Positions 40,265-48,248 of a stretch of DNA of 48,248 bases are shown here, one piece after another. Under the pieces are notes generated by a model. The model was not told the DNA's origin and did no database searches. It worked only from the letters and a program-made list of their open reading frames with translations. Numbering within the stretch: position 1 is the first letter of the stretch; each line of letters opens with the position of its first letter. Both the position numbers and the translations under genes were made by a program. The stretch is taken from positions 1 through 48,248 of the forward strand of contig DASZVN010000058.1 in assembly GCA_035547055.1 (NCBI GenBank). Direction: 5' to 3'. The DNA is from DASZVN01 sp035547055 (lineage in GTDB: Bacteria; Pseudomonadota; Alphaproteobacteria; Rhizobiales; Methylopilaceae).

Positions 40265-41884
40265 ATGGCCGAAGACATCCCTCCCGACCGCTCGCTGACG
40301 CCGCGCTCCTGGGCCGGCACGGACGAGGTGGTGATCGTCGGCGGCGGCCTCGCCGGGCTGTTCTGCGCGCTGAAGCTGGCGCCCCGCCCGGTTACCGTCG
40401 TCACCGCGGCGCCGATCGGCCAGGGTGCCTCGTCGGGCTGGGCCCAGGGCGGCATCGCCGTCGCGCTCGGCGCCGACGACAACGCCGAGGCCCATGCCGA
40501 AGACACCGTCGCCGCCGGCGCCGGCCTGGTGGATCCGGCCGTCGCGCGGCTCGTCGCCGACGAGGCGCCGGCCCGGATCGAGGATCTCGTCCGCTATGGC
40601 GTGCCGTTCGACCGCGACGCCGCCGGCCGCCTCGCCCTCGGCCGCGAGGCGGCGCATCGGGCGCGGCGCATCGTCCACGTCCAGGGCGACCGTGCCGGCC
40701 AGGCGATCATGGCCGCGATCGCCGCCGCCGTGGCCGCAACCCCGACGATCCGCGTGCTCGACAGGTGGATCCTCGACCGCATCACCACCGAGGACGGCTA
40801 CGTCACCGGCATCCTTGCACGCCCCGCCGGCTCCGGCGGCAGCGGCCTGCTCCAGGTTCCGGCGCGGGCGGTGGTGCTCGCGACTGGCGGCCTCGGCCAC
40901 CTCTACGCGGTGACCACCAACCCGCCCGAGGCGCGCGGCGAAGGCCTCGCCGCAGCGGCGCGGGCCGGCGCCATGATCGCCGATGCCGAGTTCGTGCAGT
41001 TCCACCCCACCGCGATCGCGGTCGGCCGCGACCCGGCGCCGCTCGCGACCGAGGCGCTGCGCGGCGAGGGCGCGGTGCTGGTCAATGCGGCCGGCGAGCG
41101 CTTCATGACGCGGCTGCACCCCGACGCCGAGCTGGCGCCGCGCGACATCGTCGCCCGCGGCGTGTTCGCCGAGCTGGCCGCCGGGCGCGGCGCCTTCCTC
41201 GATGCCCGCAAAGCGATCGGCGAGGCCTTTCCCGAGCGCTTCCCGTCGGTCTACGCCGCCTGCCGCGAGGCCGGCCTCGACCCCGCCACGCAGCCGATCC
41301 CGGTGGCGCCGGCGGCGCACTACCACATGGGCGGCGTGCTGGCCGACGCCAACGGCCGCACCTCGCTCGACGGGCTCTGGGCCTGTGGCGAGGTCGCCGC
41401 GACCGGCCTCCACGGCGCCAACCGGCTGGCGTCGAACTCGCTCCTCGAAGCCATCGTGTTCGCGGCCCGGATCGCGAACGACATCCGCGGCCTGGTGCCG
41501 TCGGTCCGGCGGACGTCGTGGGAGGAGCGCCGCCAGCCGCCCAGCCCGACGCCGCCGTCCGACGACGGCGCGGTCGCAGGCCTGCGCCGCCTGATGGCGG
41601 AGAAGGTCGGCGTGCTGCGCGACGGGCCGGGCCTTGCCGATGCCCTCGGCGCGCTCGCCCGCATCGAGGCCGCGCCGGCGACGCCGCCCACCCTCCGCGC
41701 CATGGCGACGGCGGGGCTCCTGGTCGCGGCCGCCGCCTTCCGCCGCACCGAGACCCGCGGCGGCCACGCCCGCACCGATTTTCCCAAGACCGACCCGGCC
41801 CAGGCCCACCGTGCGTTCCTCCGGCTCGACGAGGCTCGCGCCATCGCCGCCGCCGCGGCGCCCCGGGCGCTGGAACGGGCCTGA
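40265..41884 (+). CDS. nadB: L-aspartate oxidase NadB
   Basis: The FAD enzyme oxidises L-aspartate to iminoaspartate for NadA. The 539-residue protein of the succinate dehydrogenase/fumarate reductase flavoprotein family has the dinucleotide-binding motif VVIVGGGLAGLFCALKL, the FAD-loop ASSGWAQGGIAVAL, the active-site stretch AEFVQFHPTAIAV, HYHMGGVLADANGRTS and the terminal FAD motif ACGEVAATGLHGANRLASNS. GASSGWAQGGIA is diagnostic of NadB. It lies between nadA (132 bp, filled by a repeat) and nadC (12 bp). Confidence 0.97.
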   Translation: MAEDIPPDRSLTPRSWAGTDEVVIVGGGLAGLFCALKLAPRPVTVVTAAPIGQGASSGWAQGGIAVALGADDNAEAHAEDTVAAGAGLVDPAVARLVADEAPARIEDLVRYGVPFDRDAAGRLALGREAAHRARRIVHVQGDRAGQAIMAAIAAAVAATPTIRVLDRWILDRITTEDGYVTGILARPAGSGGSGLLQVPARAVVLATGGLGHLYAVTTNPPEARGEGLAAAARAGAMIADAEFVQFHPTAIAVGRDPAPLATEALRGEGAVLVNAAGERFMTRLHPDAELAPRDIVARGVFAELAAGRGAFLDARKAIGEAFPERFPSVYAACREAGLDPATQPIPVAPAAHYHMGGVLADANGRTSLDGLWACGEVAATGLHGANRLASNSLLEAIVFAARIANDIRGLVPSVRRTSWEERRQPPSPTPPSDDGAVAGLRRLMAEKVGVLRDGPGLADALGALARIEAAPATPPTLRAMATAGLLVAAAAFRRTETRGGHARTDFPKTDPAQAHRAFLRLDEARAIAAAAAPRALERA

Positions 41885-41896
41885 GCCGGAGTCGCC

Positions 41897-42751
41897 ATGG
41901 ACGAAGCCTTCCTCAACCCGCTCCTCATCGCCCGCGCGGTCGATGCCGCGCTCGACGAGGATCTCGGCCGCGCCGGCGACATCACCAGCGCCGCGACGCT
42001 GCCGGCCGGCGCCATGGCCCGGGCGGTGATGCGGGCCCGCCGCCTCGGCGTCGTCGCCGGGCTGCCGCTCGCCCTCGCCGCCTTCCGCCGGCTCGGCCCC
42101 GAGCTCTGGGTCGAGGAACGCGTCCACGACGGCGCCCGGGTCGAGGCCGGCGACGCGCTGGTCGTGATCGAGGGCTCGGCCCACGCCATTCTCGGCGCCG
42201 AGCGCGTCGCGCTGAACTTCGCCGGGCACCTCTCCGGCGTCGCGACCGCGACCGCAGCCTTCGCCGCCAGGATCGCCCATACCCGGGCCCGGATCGTCTG
42301 CACCCGCAAGACCACGCCCGGCCTCCGCGTGTTCGAGAAGCACGCGGTGCGCTCGGGCGGCGGCGCCAATCACCGCTTCGGCCTCGACGACGCCGTCCTG
42401 ATCAAGGACAACCACATCGCGGTCGCCGGCGGCGTCGCGCCGGCGCTCCGCGCCGCCAAGCGGGCGGTCGGGCATCTCGTCAAGATCGAGATCGAGGTCG
42501 ACGGCCTCGACCAGCTCGACGAGGTGCTGCGCGAGGGCGCCGACGCGGTGCTGCTCGACAATTTCGACGTGGAGATGCTGGCCGAGGCGGTGCGCCGGGT
42601 CGACGGCCGCATGACGACGGAGGCCTCCGGCGGCATCACGCTCGACCGCGTCGCGACGATCGCCGAGACCGGAGTCGACCTGCTCTCGTCGGGCTGGATC
42701 ACCCACTCCGCGCCGAGCCTCGACATCGGCCTCGACATCGAGATGGCCTGA
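41897..42751 (+). CDS. nadC: Nicotinate-nucleotide pyrophosphorylase (carboxylating) NadC
   Basis: NadC converts quinolinate and PRPP to nicotinate mononucleotide, the last step of this operon. The 284-residue protein has EDLGRAGDITSAATLPAG near the start, the PRPP/quinolinate-binding TRKTTPGLRVFEKHAVRSGG segment, LIKDNHIAVAGGV and KIEIEVDGLDQLDE, and the C-terminal barrel motif EASGGITLDRVATIAETGVD. Length and motifs are normal. The start is 12 bp behind nadB. Confidence 0.97.
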   Translation: MDEAFLNPLLIARAVDAALDEDLGRAGDITSAATLPAGAMARAVMRARRLGVVAGLPLALAAFRRLGPELWVEERVHDGARVEAGDALVVIEGSAHAILGAERVALNFAGHLSGVATATAAFAARIAHTRARIVCTRKTTPGLRVFEKHAVRSGGGANHRFGLDDAVLIKDNHIAVAGGVAPALRAAKRAVGHLVKIEIEVDGLDQLDEVLREGADAVLLDNFDVEMLAEAVRRVDGRMTTEASGGITLDRVATIAETGVDLLSSGWITHSAPSLDIGLDIEMA

Positions 42752-42759
42752 ACCTCGCC

Positions 42760-42844
42760 CGTCATTGCAAGCGTAGCGAAGCAATCCAGGATCGCGCCTG
42801 TACCCCCTGGATTGCTTCGTCGGCTGCGCCTTCTCGCAATGACG
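42760..42844. repeat. Palindromic repeat, family C, copy 3
   Basis: CGTCATTGCAAGCGTAGCG to TCTCGCAATGACG with inner GAAGCAATCCAGG / CCTGGATTGCTTC arms. It fills the convergent gap between nadC and the alpha/beta hydrolase gene and could end both transcripts. Confidence 0.85.
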
Positions 42845-42853
42845 GCGCGCGGC

Positions 42854-43912
42854 CTACTTCGTCCGCTCGGCGATCCATTCGTCGAGCAGGGCGGCGATCG
42901 CGGCGCTGTTCTTCTCGCCCATCATCAGATGGCCGTTGCCGCGGATGCCGGCCTCCTCGAGCCGGAGGTGGCGCACATCGGCGCCGGCCTGGCGCAGGAA
43001 CGCGGCGGTCGCGTGCTGGAACTGCGCCATCCACGACGCCTCCGACGTGACCAGCAGGATCGGGATGCCGGCGAGGTTCTTCAGCCGCCGTGCCGGCTCG
43101 GCCTGGATCACCGCGTCGACCAGGCCGGGTCCGGGCGCCGGATATGGCGCGCGGCGCAGCTCTCCGGCATTCGCGGCCGGCGGGTCATAGGCCATCGGGA
43201 TCGCGGTCAGGCCCCAGTCGAGCCCGCCCATGCCGCCCGGCATCTGCATGAAGGGCGGCCCGACCGGCTCGAGCGCGACGATCGCCTTCACCAGCGAAGG
43301 CCGCGCGTCGGCGGCGAGCCAGCCGAACGCCCCGCCCATCGAGTGCGTCATCAGGACCGCGGGGCCGATGCGGTCGAGCAGCGCGGCGCCGCCCTTCCGC
43401 ATGGCGCGATGGGTCTCGGCCATGCTCGCGAGCATGCCCCCCTGCCCGGCCATGAACTGGTCGAGCGCGGGATCGCCGACCTCGCCCGAGCCGGGCCACT
43501 GGGTGTGGAGCCGGGCCTGCGGATAGCCGGCATGCTTCGCCGGGGCCGAGAACAGCTCGACCATGCGCTCGTAGCTCGGCGGCGGGGTCGCCGGGCCCTG
43601 CACGTCGGGATGATGGGGGGCGCGGCCGTGGGCCATGCGGTCCACCACGTAGACGGCATGGCCGCGGCGCAGGAAGTCGGTCGCCCAGCCGGGCCGGCCA
43701 TCCGGCGTCGCGATGAAATCGAGCCCCTGCCCGCCGCCGCCATGGACCATGACGAGCGCATGGGGATGCCGCCGCTCCGAAGGGATCTGGAACTGGACGT
43801 ACATCTGGCCGGTCGCGACCGTGCCGAACGGCCGCTCGACCCGCTCGACCCCGACCCAGAACGAGCCCTGCTCGGCAATGGTCAGAGGCGCAGCGGCACG
43901 GGCGTCGGTCAT
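42854..43912 (-). CDS. Alpha/beta hydrolase (esterase-like)
   Basis: A 352-residue alpha/beta hydrolase. The oxyanion region is VMVHGGGGQGLDFIATPDGR, the nucleophile elbow is MTHSMGGAFGW (Ser of H-S-M-G-G), and the catalytic His is likely in RGNGHLMMGEKNS; the acid is probably in the preceding VTSEASWM region. No signal peptide is seen. The GGGGQG loop and WATDFLRRGHAVYVVDRMAHGR are typical of a Rhizobiales group annotated only as esterase or hydrolase. The substrate is unknown. It is convergent with nadC and precedes nothing in its own direction. Confidence 0.85.
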   Translation of the reverse strand: MTDARAAAPLTIAEQGSFWVGVERVERPFGTVATGQMYVQFQIPSERRHPHALVMVHGGGGQGLDFIATPDGRPGWATDFLRRGHAVYVVDRMAHGRAPHHPDVQGPATPPPSYERMVELFSAPAKHAGYPQARLHTQWPGSGEVGDPALDQFMAGQGGMLASMAETHRAMRKGGAALLDRIGPAVLMTHSMGGAFGWLAADARPSLVKAIVALEPVGPPFMQMPGGMGGLDWGLTAIPMAYDPPAANAGELRRAPYPAPGPGLVDAVIQAEPARRLKNLAGIPILLVTSEASWMAQFQHATAAFLRQAGADVRHLRLEEAGIRGNGHLMMGEKNSAAIAALLDEWIAERTK

Positions 43913-43924
43913 GGGAGCCTCTTA

Positions 43925-44040
43925 TCGCGAGTAGCGAATAGGGAGCAGGAGCGGTGGAGGAAATCCGAGCTTGCCGCCGGCGCCCGCCGTTGCCTCGATT
44001 CCTCGGCTCACTATTCGCTATTCGCCACTCACTATTCGCG
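43925..44040. repeat. Intergenic repeat made of GCGAATAG / CTATTCGC units
   Basis: GCGAGTAGCGAATAG at 43927 pairs with CACTATTCGCTATTCGCC and ACTATTCGCG at its right end (about 44009-44040). The element fills the whole gap between the hydrolase and the methyltransferase, ending 5 bp before the methyltransferase stop. Confidence 0.6.
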
Positions 44041-44044
44041 CCTT

Positions 44045-44704
44045 CTATCCACGCTTCCGAAACCGGAGCAGGGTGAAATTCTCCATCAGGCCGAGCTTGC
44101 GCCGCTCGAGGAGATCCAGTCCCGGCCGCCCGAGCACCCGGTCGATGGGGAAATCGGGCCGCCAGCCGAGCGATCCTGCCCGCGCGGCCAGCCATTGCTC
44201 GACCGCGCCCTTCACCCCGCCCTCGTGGGCGAAGTGGTTGACCATGACGATCTCGCCGCCGGGACGGACGACCCGCTCCATCTCGGCCATCACCCCTTCG
44301 GGATCGGGCACGGTGGTGATCAGGAACATCGCGACCGCGACGTCGAATCCGGCATCGGGAAAGGCGGTGCGGCTCGCGTCCATCACCGCGACGCCGCGGA
44401 TATGGTCGAGCCTTTCGCGGCGGACCCGTTCGGCGGCGAGGCCGAGCATGTGGTGGCTGAGGTCGATGCCGACCACCTCGGCGTCGCGGCGATAGGACGG
44501 CAGCGCCAGCCCGGTGCCGACGCCGACCTCGAGCACCCGGCCGCCACCGTGGCGGTTGACCGCATCGATCGCCGCCCGCCGGCCGGAATCGAACACCGCG
44601 CCGAAGATCACGTCGTAGACCGGGGCCCAGCGGCGGTAGGCGCCGACCACCGCGGCATGGTCGAGCGCGTCGGGTTTCGCGCCGGCGCCGATCGACTGGC
44701 TCAC
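44045..44704 (-). CDS. Class I SAM methyltransferase, phosphatidylethanolamine N-methyltransferase (PmtA)-like
   Basis: A 219-residue class I methyltransferase. SAM motif I is RVLEVGVGTGLALPSY, followed by the acidic VVGIDLSHHML, and later MERVVRPGGEIVMVNHF. The leader YRRWAPVYDVIFGAVFDSGR and the segment FLITTVPDPEGVMAEMERVV match what I remember of the Rhodobacter-type PmtA, which makes phosphatidylcholine from phosphatidylethanolamine at the inner membrane. UbiE-like enzymes are an alternative. It lies 12 bp behind mnmA in the same direction, probably cotranscribed. Confidence 0.78.
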   Translation of the reverse strand: MSQSIGAGAKPDALDHAAVVGAYRRWAPVYDVIFGAVFDSGRRAAIDAVNRHGGGRVLEVGVGTGLALPSYRRDAEVVGIDLSHHMLGLAAERVRRERLDHIRGVAVMDASRTAFPDAGFDVAVAMFLITTVPDPEGVMAEMERVVRPGGEIVMVNHFAHEGGVKGAVEQWLAARAGSLGWRPDFPIDRVLGRPGLDLLERRKLGLMENFTLLRFRKRG

Positions 44705-44716
44705 CCGGTCCTCCGT

Positions 44717-45892
44717 TCAGCGCGAGGCGGTCTCGGCGAGCTGCCGTGCCGGCAGCCGCACCGGCAGCGGGGGCGGCTCGATGACGCCGCCGCCCAGCAC
44801 CCGCGCGCCCGGCTGGTCGTCGGCGAAGAAGACGCACGCCTGCCCCGGCGCGACACCCTCCTCCGCGGCGGCCAGCTCGACCTCGACGGCGCCGCCCGCG
44901 GCCCGCACGAACGCGGCCTGCGGCGCACGGGTCGAGCGCACCTTGACCGCGACCTCGACGGCCTCGCCGCCGGCAGGCAGGGGCCGATCCCCCAGCCAAT
45001 TGACCTCGCGGAGGCGGATGGTGCGGGTTTCGAGCGCCGCGCGCGGGCCGATCACGACCTCGTGGCGGCTGGCGTCGAGCCGGACCACGAACAGCGGCTC
45101 CGGCCCGGTGACGCCGAGGCCGCGGCGCTGGCCGACGGTGTAGCGCAGGATGCCGCGATGGCGTCCGACCACGCGGCCCGACAGGTCGACGATATCGCCG
45201 GGCGCGGCGGCATCGGGGCGCAGCCGCTCGACCACGTCGGCATAGTGGCCGGACGGCACGAAGCAGATGTCCTGGCTGTCGGCCTTGTCGGCCACGGCGA
45301 GGCCGAACTCCCGCGCCAGCCCACGGGTCTCGGCCTTGCCGAGGCCGCCGAGCGGAAAGCGCAGCCGCTCGAGCTGCCCGGGCAGCGTCGCCCAGAGGAA
45401 ATAGCTCTGGTCGCGGTCGGGATCGGCGGCACGGAACAGGCCGCGGCCGCCGCCGGGCAGATGCCGGCTCTGCACATAGTGACCGGTCGCGAGCGCGGCG
45501 GCGCCGAGGTCGGCAGCCGTCTCCAGGAGGTCGGCGAACTTGATACGGCGGTTGCACTCGACGCAGGGAATCGGGGTCTCGCCGGCGGCATAGGCGTCGG
45601 CGAAGCGGTCGATCACCTCGTGGCGGAAGCGCGCCTCGTAGTCGAGCACGTAGTGCGGGATGCCGAGCATGTCGGCGGCGCGGCGGGCGTCGTGAATGTC
45701 CTGCCCGGCGCAGCAGGCGCCGGCGCGATGGACCGCCGCGCCGTGGTCGTAGAGCTGGAGCGTGATGCCGACGACGTCGTAGCCCGCCCGCTTCAGCAGC
45801 GCCGCGACCACCGTCGAATCGACGCCGCCGGACATCGCGACGATGACCCGCGTCTGTTCGGGCCGTCCGGGAAGGTCGAGGTCGAGCTGCAT
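44717..45892 (-). CDS. mnmA: tRNA-specific 2-thiouridylase MnmA
   Basis: MnmA thiolates U34 of tRNAs for Lys, Glu and Gln, with sulphur relayed from IscS. The 391-residue protein has the PP-loop VAMSGGVDSTVVAALL, the catalytic Cys in IPCVECNRRIKF, and the second Cys in DSQDICFVPSGHY. The C-terminal beta-barrel domain follows GQRRGLGVTGPEPLFVV. Length is normal with a Rhizobiales-type N-terminal extension of about 15 residues. It precedes the methyltransferase gene. Confidence 0.96.
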   Translation of the reverse strand: MQLDLDLPGRPEQTRVIVAMSGGVDSTVVAALLKRAGYDVVGITLQLYDHGAAVHRAGACCAGQDIHDARRAADMLGIPHYVLDYEARFRHEVIDRFADAYAAGETPIPCVECNRRIKFADLLETAADLGAAALATGHYVQSRHLPGGGRGLFRAADPDRDQSYFLWATLPGQLERLRFPLGGLGKAETRGLAREFGLAVADKADSQDICFVPSGHYADVVERLRPDAAAPGDIVDLSGRVVGRHRGILRYTVGQRRGLGVTGPEPLFVVRLDASRHEVVIGPRAALETRTIRLREVNWLGDRPLPAGGEAVEVAVKVRSTRAPQAAFVRAAGGAVEVELAAAEEGVAPGQACVFFADDQPGARVLGGGVIEPPPLPVRLPARQLAETASR

Positions 45893-45974
45893 GGCGATCG
45901 CGTCTGTCGCCGCGGCAACCCGCCGCGGTCCGCCGCAATCTAGGCGCTCGCCCCGGCGCCTGCCAACCCTCCGC

Positions 45975-46664
45975 TCAGGCGGCGACGACCTGCTCGAGCG
46001 AGGACAGCGGCACCTTGAGCGTGCCCATGGTGAGGATCGGGCCGTTGGTGGGGTCGAACACGACGCCGTCGACCGTGCCCTGGACGTTGGTCGTCGCCGC
46101 GACCGAGCTGCCGTCGGCAGCCCGGGCGTCGAGCGTCATCGTGTACATGCCGGCCGGCGCGCTCTGGCCCGAGGTCTCGACGCCGTCCCACTGGAAGTTC
46201 TGCACCCCCGAGGACAGGCTGATCTGCTGCGAATAGACCTGGTTGCCGCTGGAGTCGGTGATGACGACGTTGGTGTTCGGCGCGGCGGCCGGCGCCGTGA
46301 TCTGCCAGGTCGCCTTGCCGCCGCTCACGAGATTGGTCGAGGACCCGTCGGCGGTGATGCCGCGCCCGATGAAGGCGGCGGCCGAGGCCTGCTGGTTGGC
46401 ATCGTTGACCGTCAGCAGCGAGGACAGCGTCTGGTTGGTCTGGATCTGCTGCTCGACGCTCGAGAACTCGACCAGTTGCTGGGTGAACTGGTTGGTGTCG
46501 AGCGGCGACAGCGGGTCCTGGTTCTGGAGCTGCGTCGTGAGCAGCGTGAGAAAGGTGTTGAAATTGCCGGCGAGCTGGTTCGACGGGTCGCTCGACGACG
46601 AGCTTGCCGGCAGGATCGTGGTGGTCGGCGCCGTGACGCCGGGGTTGGCCGAGGAGACGGTCAT
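45975..46664 (-). CDS. flgD: Flagellar hook assembly protein FlgD
   Basis: FlgD forms the cap under which FlgE subunits assemble into the hook. The 229-residue protein has the conserved N-terminal motif FLTLLTTQLQNQDPLSPLDTN followed by QFTQQLVEFSSVEQQIQTNQ, then the beta-rich FlgD tudor/Ig-like domains (QNFQWDGVETSGQSAPAGMYTM). The ribosome site GGAGG lies 5 bases before the ATG. It is 12 bp behind the FliK-like gene, which is the usual order in Rhizobiales. Confidence 0.96.
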   Translation of the reverse strand: MTVSSANPGVTAPTTTILPASSSSSDPSNQLAGNFNTFLTLLTTQLQNQDPLSPLDTNQFTQQLVEFSSVEQQIQTNQTLSSLLTVNDANQQASAAAFIGRGITADGSSTNLVSGGKATWQITAPAAAPNTNVVITDSSGNQVYSQQISLSSGVQNFQWDGVETSGQSAPAGMYTMTLDARAADGSSVAATTNVQGTVDGVVFDPTNGPILTMGTLKVPLSSLEQVVAA

Positions 46665-46676
46665 GGGGACCTCCGG

Positions 46677-48248
46677 TCAGACGGTGATGTCGATCCCGCC
46701 GCGGGGAAACGCGCGGGGACGATAGGCAGCGGGTGGCTGGGCCGCGGGCGAAGCAGGCGTTGGCGGCGGGGTCGGCGCGGGCTGGCGCTGCTGCTGGCCG
46801 GCGAAATGCTGGCCCGCCTGCTGCTGCTGCTGCCAGGCGGCCTGCTGGCCGCCCTGCGGCCACGGCGAGGACTGGCCGGTGTCGCTGCGAAGCTGGAACG
46901 ATGCCGCGCCGACATCGGGGCTGAAGCCGGCCTGCTGGAGCGCGTCCTGGAGGCCGCGGACGTCGTTGCGGAGAAGCGTGAGGGTTTCCGGGCGCTCGAC
47001 GGTGAAGTGGGCGCCGATCTGGCCGTCGGCCGCAATGCTGAGATGGACGGTGACCTGGCCGAGATCGGGCGGGTCGAGCCGGATGGCGAAATCGGTCGTC
47101 CCGTTCCGGGCGCGCGCCGCGACGGCGGCGGAAAACTGGGCGAGAGGCACGGCCGCCGCCGCGACCGCCGCCGGCTGGGCGGCGGGGGCCGCACCCTGCG
47201 CTGCCGGGGTGGACGCGGGCATCAGGAGCCGCGCGGCGGTGGTGCCGTCGGCAGCGCCGGCGTCGGACGGGAGCGCCGCCGAATGGCCGGGCCTGTCCGC
47301 GGCATCGGCGTCGGGGTCGGGCGCGGCGCCTGCGTGCGACGTCCCGGCGGCCACGGAGGCGACGGACTCGACCGGTGCCGGCGCGGTCGCCAAGCCTTGC
47401 GGCACGGGAACGGAGTCCGCCGTGCGGGGAGGCGTCGCGGCAGGCGCCTTCGCGGGAGCCGGCGATAGGCGGGCCGCATCCGGCGCGGTCATCTGAAGCG
47501 ACATCTGCGATGCGGTCGATCCTGGCGCGGATGCGGACCCGGCTGCCGAGGCGCTGGCCGCCGGTGCGGAGGGCTGGACGGCCGGGCCCGGTCTCGGCAC
47601 GGCATCGCGGACGGATCCGGCGACAGGCATCGAGGACGCGGCGGCCGGCGCCTGCGGCGTCGCGGGCGCGGCGGCGCCTTGCGACGATGTGGAAGGCGGT
47701 GCGGCGCTTTCGAGTCCGGGCCACGGCGCGGCAATGGCCGGCGATGGAAGGATGGCGGGCTGTGCCGCGGCCGCCGGAGCCACGCCGTTCGGCTGGATGG
47801 TGGCCGGCGACGCCGGCGGTGCGGCGGTGGCCGATGGAACTCCGGCGCCGTGCGCGGCGGCGGATGTGGCGATCTCCGCGCCTTGCCCCGCAGCGGGAAC
47901 CGCCGGAGCGGCGGTCGCCGCCGACGCCGCGGCGGCGATCGGAGGCGGCGCCGCGGCAGGGGAGGCGGACGAGGGCGCGCTCGGCGCCGGCACGGTCGCG
48001 AGGCCTTGCGGCGCCGGAACGGAGTCCGCCGCGCTGGGAGGCGTCGCGGCAGGCGCGGCGGCCTTTGCGGGAGCCGGCGATGAACCTGCCGCATCGGGCG
48101 CGGTTATCTGCAGCGCCATCTGCGATGCGGTCGATGCAGGCGCGGATGCGGACCCGCCGGCCGGGGCGGTGGCCGCCGGTGCGGTGGGCGGGGGGGCGGT
48201 GCCCGGCTTCGGCGCGGCAGGAGGTGGCGCGGCGCCAGGGGAAACGGG
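46677..48248 (-). CDS. FliK-like flagellar hook-length control protein (N-terminus outside window)
   Basis: The frame stays open to the end of the window; 523 residues are visible and the start lies beyond. The C-terminal substrate-specificity-switch domain is clear: FAIRLDPPDLGQVTVHLSIA, then FTVERPETLTLLRNDVRGLQ and DALQQAGFSPD. FliK measures hook length and switches the export gate from hook to filament substrates. The remaining protein is an Ala/Pro/Ser-rich disordered region with an internal duplication (DNA at 47373-47541 and 47983-48156). After the switch domain comes a Gln-rich stretch. The internal Met at 48119 is part of a repeat and is not a start. Confidence 0.88.
   Translation of the reverse strand, partial: PVSPGAAPPPAAPKPGTAPPPTAPAATAPAGGSASAPASTASQMALQITAPDAAGSSPAPAKAAAPAATPPSAADSVPAPQGLATVPAPSAPSSASPAAAPPPIAAAASAATAAPAVPAAGQGAEIATSAAAHGAGVPSATAAPPASPATIQPNGVAPAAAAQPAILPSPAIAAPWPGLESAAPPSTSSQGAAAPATPQAPAAASSMPVAGSVRDAVPRPGPAVQPSAPAASASAAGSASAPGSTASQMSLQMTAPDAARLSPAPAKAPAATPPRTADSVPVPQGLATAPAPVESVASVAAGTSHAGAAPDPDADAADRPGHSAALPSDAGAADGTTAARLLMPASTPAAQGAAPAAQPAAVAAAAVPLAQFSAAVAARARNGTTDFAIRLDPPDLGQVTVHLSIAADGQIGAHFTVERPETLTLLRNDVRGLQDALQQAGFSPDVGAASFQLRSDTGQSSPWPQGGQQAAWQQQQQAGQHFAGQQQRQPAPTPPPTPASPAAQPPAAYRPRAFPRGGIDITV
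47373..47541. repeat. Intragenic direct repeat in the FliK-like gene, copy closer to the C-terminus
   Basis: About 170 bp, encoding SQMSLQMTAPDAARLSPAPA and on to SVPVPQGLATAPAP. Its partner at 47983-48156 is about 610 bp away and differs by substitutions and a small insertion. Confidence 0.8.
47983..48156. repeat. Intragenic direct repeat in the FliK-like gene, copy closer to the N-terminus
   Basis: Encodes SQMALQITAPDAAGSSPAPA and on to SVPAPQGLATVPAP. The reading frame is kept between both copies, so the protein grew by in-frame duplication of a disordered module. More copies may lie outside the window. Confidence 0.8.

Noticed and set aside
36593..42784. A 2063-codon minus-strand open frame across phaC and nadABC
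   Set aside because: It is a GC-rich shadow opposite known genes. It has no ribosome site and no domain of its own outside the phaC part in another frame, and it crosses two intergenic repeats.
48117..48119. ATG at 48119 as the true start of the FliK-like gene
   Set aside because: The frame stays open to the window end, the sequence upstream continues the same Ala/Pro-rich style, and the same Met occurs inside the duplicated module further on.

Overview
This window is chromosomal DNA (about 48 kb, very GC-rich) from an alphaproteobacterium, most likely Hyphomicrobiales (Rhizobiales). The evidence is a CtrA orthologue beside divergent fliI-fliJ, a complete cpa/tad pilus operon in the Caulobacter/Rhizobium gene order, the rlpA-dac-tmk-holB-metG-tatD-MBL cluster, a nadABC operon behind an inverted-repeat operator, a class I PHA synthase, a PmtA-like lipid methyltransferase, clustered GANTC (CcrM-type) sites, and many copies of short palindromic intergenic repeats common in this order. 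No phage, transposase, rRNA, tRNA or CRISPR array was seen.

Layout. 1-5.7 kb: 3' part of a CoxL/xanthine-dehydrogenase-family large subunit, a convergent MarR regulator, Ppx/GppA overlapping rlmE, and a convergent DHA2 efflux pump. 5.7-6.2 kb: three tandem 58-59 bp repeats, each carrying a hairpin. 6.2-15.7 kb: cell-envelope and replication/translation genes (rlpA, a DacC-like carboxypeptidase lacking key motifs, tmk, holB, metG, tatD, MBL hydrolase, a small secreted protein, dapE). 16-18.9 kb: ctrA and fliIJ around a regulatory region with seven GANTC sites. 19-23.6 kb: class III aminotransferase, a three-gene unit (MDR dehydrogenase, degenerate pterin-synthase-like protein, GT4 glycosyltransferase) and purQ. 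23.7-33.4 kb: tadD on the plus strand and, on the minus strand, pilA-cpaA-cpaB-cpaC-cpaD-cpaE-cpaF-tadB-tadC. 33.6-38.8 kb: PAP2-family membrane protein, lactonase-like MBL protein, a substrate-binding-fold protein without signal peptide, and phaC. 39-42.8 kb: nadABC. 42.8-46 kb: alpha/beta hydrolase, PmtA-like methyltransferase, mnmA. 46-48.2 kb: flgD and the C-terminal part of a FliK-like hook-length protein running off the window.

How the parts work together. Cell-cycle and surface functions are linked by sequence: ctrA's own upstream region is rich in GANTC and TTAACC motifs, and CtrA-like boxes lie before tadD (a full TTAA-N7-TTAA palindrome), before cpaB (TTAACCAT) and before pilA. This suggests one cell-cycle regulator controls the pilus genes and possibly fliIJ.

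The observations most worth pursuing are: the MDR/pterin-synthase-like/GT4 unit, whose pterin-synthase-like member keeps the substrate-binding Glu but lacks the canonical catalytic Cys and His and one zinc ligand; the carboxypeptidase-like protein that keeps SxxK but has lost both SxN and KTG; the signal-less binding-fold protein with a C-x-C-H cluster behind a promoter that overlaps a perfect 14-bp palindrome; and palindromic repeats whose ends supply the stop codons of neighbouring genes.
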